From Emiliania huxleyi CCMP1516 (taxonomy: Eukaryota > Haptophyta > Isochrysidales > Noelaerhabdaceae): a DNA stretch of 64,000 nucleotides. The number at the start of each line of letters is the position of its first letter. Positions within the stretch are counted from its first letter, which is position 1. Of this stretch, positions 54,828-64,000 are shown in pieces. The notes under the pieces are model-generated. The model did no database searches. It worked only from the letters and a program-made list of their open reading frames with translations, and had not been told where the DNA came from. The position numbers were made by a program, and so were the translations under genes. The DNA lies in assembly GCF_000372725.1 (NCBI RefSeq), contig NW_005195508.1, forward strand, positions 89,908-153,907. The letters are read 5' to 3'.

Positions 54828-54956
<129 letters not shown>

Positions 54957-55056
54957 NNNNNNNNNNNNNNNNNNNNNNNNNNNNNNNNNNNNNNNNNNNN
55001 NNNNNNNNNNNNNNNNNNNNNNNNNNNNNNNNNNNNNNNNNNNNNNNNNNNNNNNN
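54957..55056. other. Assembly gap (100 N)
   Basis: Exactly 100 N, a placeholder of unknown true size, caused by the TG repeat. Confidence 0.99.
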
Positions 55057-56390
<1,334 letters not shown>

Positions 56391-56566
56391 AAAGAAAGAA
56401 AAGAGACACGCCAAACGAGGGATGGGACGAGGATCGAGGACAGGGTCCCCACCTGCACGAGCAGGATTTTGGAAGAACGATCAGGGGGACAGGTGGGGCT
56501 CTCCTGCTCCTGACAAGGGACACGACAGGCTCGCAGCGCGGTGCGCGGTGGACTCCCACGAGAGAG

Positions 56567-58071
56567 ATGAGAAGATGTAGTTGTTCGCCACGATTTCTTG
56601 GTTTCAGAACCTTGCCGCGCCGGTCGCTGGGCGGCATGTACCTCCTCGCGCTTGCCCTCGCTGCTGCTCCGCCGCGGCCGCTCCTCCCCACTGCGCACAG
56701 CGGCGTCTTCCGGGCCGGCACGCCGGCGATGATGGTGCATTCGGTGAGAAACCGGCAGCAGCCCTTCAGCGGCTGGTCTCGCTCCACTCGCCAGACGTCG
56801 ACGTCGACGACCACCTCGCAGTTCCTCGAGGCGCAGAAGCCTCGGTCGATGGCGGCCGCGTGGATCGACGGCGGCGTCCCGCGGTGGGTGACGCTGGTAG
56901 ACGAGGTCCTCTTCGTCGTCGCGTCGGCCGCCTTCATCAAAGGCTCGCTCGACTTCTTCCCCGGCGTGCCGCTGCAGTCGTACATCGAGGGCATCAACCT
57001 CTTCTTCGCCGGCTCCGCCGTCTACACCGTCCTCGCAGTGTTTGCGGCGTACGAGATCGTCGAGGACGCAAAGCTGTCTGGCCGCGAGGCGCCGCCCGCC
57101 AAGCTCGTGGAGCAGGCGCTCTACCTGCTCGGCTCGGTCTTCTTCCTCTTGGGCACCGCAGAGTTCACGCCGCCCGCCGAGTCGTCGGCCGAGGATGCGG
57201 CCGTGAGCGTGAGCGTGCTCGGCCGCACCTTCTTCCTCGGCGCGGCAAGAGCTGCACCTGAGAGAGGGCGCAGACACGTCCACGACACGTCCCGGACACG
57301 TCCCGCAGGCTCGGCGGCCTCCATCCCCGAGGACACGCTCGCCATGGGGGAGCGAGCCTCTCCCGCCTCCTCTCCCCGCGAGCCGCGCCCCTGCTCACAC
57401 CCCCCTGCTCACACACCCCCTGCTCACACACCCTGCTCACACCCCCTGCTTCACACACCTCCTGCTCACACCCCCCGCCCCTCCGGGGACCCCGTCTGGC
57501 CAGGACGAGCTCTTCATCCTCGGCTCCTTCCTCTTCTCGGTCGCCGCGTTCATCTCGGCGATCGACGTCTCGGGAGAGAGCACCGGCGACGAGGTCTCGG
57601 TGCTGCAGCGACGCACCTCCGTCGCCGTCGCCTCGCTCTTCGAGCTCGGCGGCGTCGCCTTCATCATCGGCACGACCCGCCGCCGCCCAGTCGGGGGGGA
57701 GGAGCGCTGCTTCACGGCTAGGGAGTGCCGTGCGCCTAGGCACGCCCTGCTTCTACCCCGCCGGGCCGATGGGGATGAGCGCGTGCCCCGAGGGGACCGA
57801 GACGCTGACGAGAGTCGGCGCCGCGCTCTTCGTCGCCGGCTCCGTCTTTTACACCATCGGCCCCCTCCTCCTCCCTCCGCCCTCGAAGCCGCGACACGCC
57901 CCCGACACGCCCCCGACACGCCCCGCAGGCTCGCTCATCATCCTCGCCTTCGAGGCGTGGCTCACCTTCCGGGGAGACGAGCCGGGCCCCGACCCGCGCG
58001 CGGCGGGCGGCGTGGGCAGCCGGCAAGGAGGAGGGGCGGGGCTGCAGGCCGGCGTGCCGCCGACACGGTGA
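56567..58071 (+). CDS. YrhK-like multi-helix membrane protein
   Basis: Membrane protein of unknown role. The ATG at 56567 opens a basic leader and a hydrophobic stretch (MYLLALALAAAPPRPLLP), which fits a signal or plastid bipartite leader. Paired helices of the YrhK pattern (Y/L-x3-G-S-x2-F) follow: WVTLVDEVLFVVASAAFIKG, INLFFAGSAVYTVLAVFAAY, LYLLGSVFFLLGTAEF, ELFILGSFLFSVAAFISAID, VASLFELGGVAFIIG and ALFVAGSVFYTIG. Four introns, all GC-AG as placed: FFLG to SAASIPED, EDTL to DELFILG, IIG to TPCFYPAG, and YTIG to SLIILAFE. The third begins GCACGACCCGCC, close to the next exon start GCACGCCCTGC. The first and last end in repeated CGACACG(T/C)CC units. Confidence 0.72.
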
Positions 58072-58153
58072 CGGGTCAGCAATCAGAGACGGAGAGAGGA
58101 GGGCCGGGGGCCGCAGTAGTAGCCAGTACGATGTGGGCCGACAATTATGTCAA

Positions 58154-58189
<36 letters not shown>

Positions 58190-58449
58190 GGAGAGATAGC
58201 ATAACTGAATCAAAAGGCTGTGAATCGTCTCGACACCACGCACGACGTGCGGAGAGCGTGTCAAGTCACAAGTGCACGTTTACACACACGTACGACATAG
58301 CACAAACCCCCCAGTGCACGGGCGTCATGCTTTTATAATTACCCCACCTACCTATAGACGCGTGTGTGTACACTATATGTTCGTCGGCTCTCTGGTGCGC
58401 GGCTGCACCAACGCTTTCGCTCTCTGCGCCTCTCTCACAACCTCCAAAA
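58072..58449. other. Intergenic, with CA microsatellite at 58158-58190
   Basis: Between convergent genes; nothing else is recognised. Confidence 0.6.
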
Positions 58450-60441
58450 TCACTCAAGTTGCGCATCCGGACTCTCTGTCGTTCTGGCCGTGCTTCCGGC
58501 CCCGCCGCCTCGCTCGCGCCCGGCCACCTCTGAAGGCTGCTCGCCGCGCCAAAAGCCGCCGCCGTACAGCCGGAGGAGGAGGAGGAGGAGGGCCTCGCTG
58601 CCCCCGATCGCTGCGCCGCCGTAGAGGAAGAGGGAGCCGACAGCTTCTTCCCCTCCGCCTCTGCTGCTCGACCCGCCGGGGCGGTGCGGGAGGAAGCGCT
58701 GCACAAAGGCGCCGGCGAAGAGGCCGGTGAGCAGCTGGGCGAGGGGGAGCGTGTTGTTGGCGAGGGCGATGACAGAGGCCTGTGGGGGGACGGGGCGGCG
58801 GACAGTGTGCGCGGGGGGGTGGGGCATGCTGCCGAGGAGAGCTGCCGCCTGCCGGCCAGCTGCAGTGCCCGAGGGATGGCCCTGTGCGAGGCTAGGGTCA
58901 GGGGTGGGAGTCAGGGCTAGTGGCCGGCTTGACCTTGTGCGACGCGATCGCGCTTCCGATCACCGCCTCACAGAGCGAGAAGATGGAGGCGCTGTGCGGC
59001 GCGAGGCTGAGGCCCGACAGCGCCGCGAGCAGGAAGACGAGCCCAGGCCTCGCTCCGGGGGAGGGGGCGCCCCTCGTGCCGACGCAGCTCGCGACGAGGA
59101 GGAGCTCGCCCGCAGCCCACACCTGCTCGCAGCTGGAGCCGTGGAGAGGCCCACAGCTCGCCACGCGCAGCTGCCCGCACCCCTGCACGCCGTCGCGGTG
59201 CCGAAGCGGCGGCCGAGCAGCGGGAGGGCGAGCGAGGTGCAGATCGCGACGAGGGCCTGGAGAGCGAGGCTGCAGAAGGCGAGTCGCAGCCCGCCAGCCG
59301 GCAGAAGCAGCGGCACGTGCAGCGGGGTCGACACGCCGACCTGCGGACAACGGACCGGAGAGCGTTGGCCTTCTCCCTCCCTCCTCTCGCCTCTGCCCCG
59401 GCTCGGCCGCCCACCCACTCGGTCCACCAGAAGGCCTGGCACTGGATGAGAGTCCAGCCGAGGAACTGGCACGCCAGCAGGAGGGCGAGCTGCGCGCGGC
59501 TGTGCCGAGGGAGGCGGCGAGCCTAGGCGGAGAGGAGCCAGGGGGCTGGGCGAGGGGGCGGGAGGGGGGAGGAGTGCCGCCGGTGAGCCGCGCGCCACAG
59601 ACAAGAGCGACTCCGCAGCCTCCTCGCACACTGCAGTCCCGGCAGCCTCCTCCTCCTCCGTGCCTGCCGCCGGCGCCACGGCGGAGGGAGGGAGGGCGGA
59701 GGCGGCCTCGGAGGCGGCTGCGGGCAGCAGCGGCGCTGCGTGGCGCTCTCCCGTCGGCGCGTGCGAGTCGGCGGCGCCCGCGACGAGGGCGGCGGTGACG
59801 GCGCTGGCGAGGAAGAGCGTGCTCAGGTTGAGCAGCGCGACAAAGTGGCGGTAGGAGCCGTCGGGCTCGGCGCTCGCCCCCGCGGGAGCAGTGGCGCCGC
59901 GGGGCGAGAGGAGGGCCTCGAGCGGCGCACTCCCGGCGAGCAGCGCCAAGAGGCGGCCCGCCATCTGGAAGGCGGTGAAGTCTGCGTCGACGCTCTCCGC
60001 AGTCCTGCCGCCGCCGCCGAGGAGGTCGTGGGCGAGGGCGCGGCCTGGAACGAGGAGAAGGTCATGCGCACAGTCCATGGCGGTGAAGGCGGCGAAGACT
60101 GTCACCACCTCTGACTGGCGGCCCCAGCCGAGGCGGCCAGCCAGCTCATGCGACCACGCCACCACCTGCAGCCCGACCACGGCCAGCAGGCCGAGGAAGA
60201 GGAGGAAGGGCCGCCTCCGGCCGAAGCGAGAGGTGCAGCGGTCGCTGGCGTGGCCGACCGCTGGCTGCGCCACGAGGCCGATGCACGGGTTGATAACATA
60301 GACCAGCCCCGCAATCGTCGCCGACAGGTTCAGGCCTCCGACGAGGTGCGGAATCATGACCGTCTCTCCAGCCGCCCATCCAAACTCGACTGCCGCGCCC
60401 GTGAGCAGCAGGCAGGCCCTGCGGAGCCAACCGACGGCCAT
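58450..60441 (-). CDS. SLC45 / sucrose-transporter-type MFS protein
   Basis: Proton-linked sugar carrier family. From the ATG at 60441, helix 1 reads AVEFGWAAGETVMIPHLVGG, then VYVINPCIGLVAQPAVGHAS and the family motif DRCTSRFGRRRPFLLFLG, which matches SLC45 (SDRCTSRFGRRRPF). Later exons encode ALLLACQFLGWTLIQCQAFW, LRLAFCSLALQALVAICTSL, LWAAGELLLVASC, LVFLLAALSGLSLAPHSASI and SVIALANNTLPLAQLLTGLF, giving about 12 helices. An acidic Ala/Pro-rich loop (about residues 240-320) splits the halves. The C-terminus is Gly/Ser-rich and ends AQLE. At least four introns are present but their edges were only partly resolved. Neighbouring genes do not inform the substrate. Confidence 0.82.
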
Positions 60442-60576
60442 GGGCCGAGTGGAGGCCTGTGAGGGGCGGCAGTTGCAGGTCGCACGGCGCAGTAGCGATC
60501 GGGTCCGAGCGTACCACCAATTTCACCACTCCACGCCAGTGTCGAGGCGGCGAGTCCTCAGACAGTCTGACAGCGC

Positions 60577-61023
60577 GCGAGTTCTTTACCAAGTTGCAAC
60601 TCTTGTTCCGCACTCGGCTGTGAACGCTGCTGTTTGCCGCCGGTTGAGCAGCACCCCGTCCCCATCCAGGTTGTTGGTTGCTGCCCCAGGTCCCGCACTA
60701 TGTAGGTGCACTGCTTCAGCAGCGTGCACCTACCTCGATCGACGATCCTGGTCGCTGGTGTCGGTTGCGCAACCTTTTTGCCGACCTCCGAGCCCAGATA
60801 GCGCGCCGTGTCTGATCCTCGTCGGCATCTGCTTCCGGGCCTGGCGGCCCGCCACAAGGACTTAGGTGAGAAGTGCCCGCCGAAACATCGGAACGACGCT
60901 GCTCCGCTCGACTTGGTTGGTTGCTGGCAGCACCCCAGCACCGGGGGGTCCTGAGAGCTGTTGGTTGGTGCTCTGTTCACAGCACAGTGCGGAACAAGGG
61001 TTGCAACCTGGTAAAGAACTCGC
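60577..61023. mobile_element. MITE-like inverted-repeat element, about 447 bp
   Basis: GCGAGTTCTTTACCAAGTTG...CTTGTTCCGCACT at 60577-60614 is mirrored by about 60986-61023 with three mismatches over 38 bp. A GTTGGTTGCTG motif lies inside near both ends. No target duplication is seen, so this is an old copy. No coding. Confidence 0.68.
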
Positions 61024-61524
61024 TCGCAGGGCCAAGACGGCTATGGAAAAAGAAATAACTACGTTTGGAATAGGACTCCCTCCGGGGGCCCCTCTGCGCC
61101 GGGGAGGCGTTGTTGGAGGCTAGACGCAAGCGTCCGTCGCCCTTTTCAAACTCGGGGCCCACTCCGCTACGCTCCGACCCGAATTTGGAGGGCCTAAAAG
61201 TTTAAGGTGTTGCTGCGCAAAAGGGGTCGGACACAGGGCGCAGCTCATGCTAAGAGCTAGAAGGGGAGCTAGAGAGAACGACTACCCTGTCCCGTTATTG
61301 CGTACACCAACACCACAAAAGCTCTCTCTCCTGTCCTCACTCAGAGGGGGGTCACAACTACCGAGTCTCTCGACTAGCTGCCACGTTGCCGACCGAGAGC
61401 GGATCTCCTCTTGCTCCGCAAGGAGGGTGGCCAAGGCTGAGGGTTGTGGAGGGCTAGATGCGATCTCTATTAAGAGTTTGACTCACACGCTGGAACCACT
61501 CGGCCCACCCACAGGCCCAGTCTC
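61024..61524. other. Intergenic, no gene seen
   Basis: No recognised features. Confidence 0.5.
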
Positions 61525-62035
61525 AAGTGGCAGGGCGCTCCGCGCCTACCCAGCGGCGCGCTCCGCGCGTGCTTTCCAGCAGCGCGCTCCGCGCGCGGTG
61601 CTCTGTCTGCGGCAGTACTACTGCATCTTCCGCAGCTCCAGCAGGTATCAGCAGTGAGTTCACCGCCAGTTATCTGCGCCTCCGTTCGTCGCTCTCGTGC
61701 TTGATCGTCAGGCCGTGCTCTCACGTCCGCCGGAGCTACCTCGGCTATCGGAACCATTTTACAAGTTTGCCCGCCGACATGTCCCGGTCCGGCTCAGTCA
61801 AGGCAATGTCGCTCGGCGCTCGCTGGCTCCGTGGATGCTTGTGCTGCTGAGCAATCCAGGCGCACTTTGGCAACCGGCGGCAACGACTTGCGGCGTCAGC
61901 ATTCGAACGGTTGCGTTGATTTGCTCTTGCTCCGCGGTATCTAGCCGGCGCGCTCCGCGCGTGTGTCTACGGCTTTAGCTAGCGCGCTCCGCGCGTATGT
62001 CCGAGTAGCACCAGCGCGCTCCGCGCGCACCATAA
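61525..62035. repeat. Interspersed GCGCGCTCCGCGCG motif
   Basis: The near-palindrome GCGCGCTCCGCGCG occurs about five times (near 61554, 61582, 61947, 61981 and 62013) plus shorter GGCGCTCCGCGC at 61527. Spacing is irregular: clustered, not tandem. No coding frame explains it. Confidence 0.75.
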
Positions 62036-62626
62036 TGAGCTCACTCACGCGCACCATAATCTCAGTGCCTATGCTTATAGCCACTAAAGCTCGTTTCTGC
62101 AGCTTGGGATGGCCCATGGGCCTTGCGCCGTTTATTTCTCTTGTGTTTAGACACCCCGGCAGCCGCGAGCCGGCACTCTAACACACAGCAAAAGAATTTT
62201 ACAACAAAGCTCCCTCGCACGACACTGGCACGGGACTGGTGCGCAAGAGAATAATTTCCATTCGCGTTGATATGAAAAAAACACTCGATCATAGGTGTGT
62301 GTCGGAGACGCCGAGAGCCGGCTATCTCGGTGAGGAGCCGTCAGGGTCCACCAATTGATTTTCGCTGACGCTGTACGTCGTGCCGAAAATCTGTGGCTGG
62401 GTGAGCAGGCCAGGGTTTTGTTTGGTTTCGCGGCCACAGTTTGCAGCCACAGACGACAAGAGAGACGTGATTTCTTGTTGGTTTCCTAAAATCTCTCTCT
62501 CAGACGACCCTACTCTGTGACTTCGCGGAGCGAAGAAAATTTTATCGGAATACGCGTTGGAATACGGTGGAATACGTCCGTATTCCACTCTTCCCGCAAT
62601 CACGACCGCGCGACAGTTGCGCAAGC

Positions 62627-62869
62627 ATGACAGGCCCTCAAGCGGCTGCTTGGTACTTGCGGGTGCAGGCCGCCGTGATTGAGGACCGCCAGTCGAAGAC
62701 GCTGCTGACCGACGAGACCTTGCAGCGGCTGCGGGCGCTGCGGCAGCGGCAGTGGCAGAAGGCGGCGGCAGACTTCAACAAGCGCCAGGACGCAGCAAGT
62801 GCGCGAGCCGACGCATCAATCTCGCAGCATGGCTCGCGGCTCACAAGGAGCGCGTCGCGCTCGGCATGA
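62627..62869 (+). CDS. Small hypothetical protein, possibly exon 1 of a larger gene
   Basis: Opens MTGPQAAAWYLRVQAAVIED and runs about 80 residues as a charged helix (LLTDETLQRLRALRQRQWQK). A second frame (62880-63024, GTTTDHCDTEGMTEEVAAEN...) might be a following exon, since the junction region holds GTGCGC and CGACAG-like sites. No family recognised and low certainty. Confidence 0.35.
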   Translation: MTGPQAAAWYLRVQAAVIEDRQSKTLLTDETLQRLRALRQRQWQKAAADFNKRQDAASARADASISQHGSRLTRSASRSA

Positions 62870-64000
62870 CGACCGACGGTGGGACCACCACCGACCACTG
62901 CGACACCGAAGGTATGACCGAGGAGGTTGCGGCCGAGAACGCACCACCGCTGGTGAACGGAAACGGCTACGTTTGGGCCGAGAGCTACGGCGGCCGCCCC
63001 GGCTGGGTTCTCTGCATAGAGTAGGGCCAGGAGCCGCCGGCGTCAGGCGTGCGAGGCCCGGCTCTTGCGCACAGAAGCGAGCGGAGCGAGCCGAAGAGAA
63101 AATTTGAGGGGTACTTGCATGTAGAGCTCTACGTCCCTGTCTTTCTTGACTCTTGAGTGAGCTTTTGACAGCAGGACACGAGTGTTATACACAGTCGGCA
63201 CGTATTCCGTTCCGCGCGTGCCCCGCTGAATACAAATACCGTGGGCTGATTAATAAGATCCGCGAGACCTCGAGAGAGTAGTGCCGAAGGCGCTCTTTTT
63301 GATCGCAGCCTACAGCTCGGCACGTTCCCCTCCACCTAGGCCGACGGGTTTGTTCCCCTCGACGTCACCAGGTCCCTCGCCTTTCCCGTTCCGCTCGCGC
63401 TTGCCCCGCCGCGTCGACGCACATATGGCCGCGGGGAGCTGCACGCCCGAGCGGCGCGACGCCTCCTGCTCACGCAACCCGCCGCTCCCTCTCCGCTCCC
63501 ACCATGCGATGCGCTTCGCTCTGGCGCCCGAGCGGCTTCGCCAAATCTCGGCCTCACAATCCCTGCCACCTCCCGTTCGCAGGTGAGGCTGCTGCCATCG
63601 GGGAGCCGCGAGACGCGGCCGCTGCCGCTCGTTCCCACCCTTACACCGAGCGAACCCGCCCGATTGCCCCCACTCTTTTCCGGCGAGAGAGCGACGCAGC
63701 CCGCTCGCTTGCCAATCGCTGCCCGGTTCCAGTCCTAGCGCCGAGGACACGAGAGAGTGTGCCGGTCGTCGCGATGCTAACGCCGAGGCGTGCTGCCCGT
63801 AGGTGTGGCTATGACCTGGCTCGACCCTCTCTCTCTCTCTCTCTCTTTGAGCATCGCCTCTGCCTTCACAAACCTTCACAAACCACCACGCGTCGCGCGG
63901 TCGATTTCTTTTTGTCTGTGTAGGCGAGGCTCGAAGGGGAGGGGAGGGCGTGGGGGGGGGGGGGACTGGGGGGGGGAGTGACCTGGTTCGACCCCCCCCC
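62870..64000. other. Intergenic, no clear gene
   Basis: GGAATACG / CGTATTCC motifs repeat at 62546-62590 and 63195. GACCTGGCTCGACCC and GACCTGGTTCGACCC recur at 63811 and 63981. A GTGGGGGGGG run ends the window. No coding frame is convincing. Confidence 0.45.

Noticed and set aside
63811-64000. tRNA-like B box (GGTTCGACCC)
   Set aside because: No A box or cloverleaf around it, and the same phrase recurs in a CTGGCTCGACCC context.

Overview
The window is nuclear DNA from a GC-rich unicellular eukaryote. Genes are broken by short introns (about 64-400 bp), both strands are used without operons, microsatellites are dense, and two assembly gaps are present. Many introns start with GC instead of GT. 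The gene set (KCC-type SLC12 cotransporter, SLC45 and SLC19 transporters, BspA-type LRR protein, YrhK-like membrane protein, homeobox protein) fits a microalga. A haptophyte is my best guess and a pelagophyte or dinoflagellate-like alga is possible. This is inference from gene style, not a species match.

Layout. 1-5 kb: microsatellites, an SLC25 mitochondrial carrier (-), and a fold-back DNA element made of small hairpins into which a second inverted-repeat element has jumped. 5-14 kb: a degenerate GGGTTAG-like palindrome, an unknown intronless protein (+), a BspA LRR protein (-), dispersed repeats, and an unknown multi-exon protein (+). 14-24 kb: a homeobox protein (+), an SLC19-type vitamin transporter (-), a gap, and a secreted or membrane matrixin-like metalloprotease (+). 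24-31 kb: a two-domain UPF0301/AlgH protein (-) carrying an 11-copy 68-bp array, a ZC3HC1/NIPA-like zinc-finger protein (-), and a possibly partial unknown gene (+). 31-44 kb: repeats, an ankyrin protein (-), an unknown protein with a 476-bp tandem duplication (-), a complete second copy of the fold-back element, a DUF1279-CRAL/TRIO protein (+), an unknown gene with two frame offsets (-), and minisatellites. 44-54 kb: inverted-repeat elements, an SDR-fold protein (-), a 14-exon KCC-type cotransporter (+), and an AlkB-like dioxygenase (-). 55-64 kb: gap, a YrhK-like membrane protein (+), an SLC45 sugar-type transporter (-), a MITE-like element, and repeat-rich gene-poor DNA.

The main discovery is how the introns are built. 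In the KCC gene 10 of 13 introns start with GC. In about nine of them the first 10-45 bases of the intron copy the start of the following exon, or the sequence on both sides of the splice site is duplicated, with short filler between the copies. The same layout recurs in the UPF0301, ZC3HC1 and YrhK-like genes. It looks like recent intron birth by tandem duplication around AG|GC sites. Several fillers contain telomere-like CCTAACC units or a CGACACGTCC decamer shared by unrelated genes. No genes form a pathway together; the shared theme is membrane transport (SLC25, SLC19, SLC12, SLC45).
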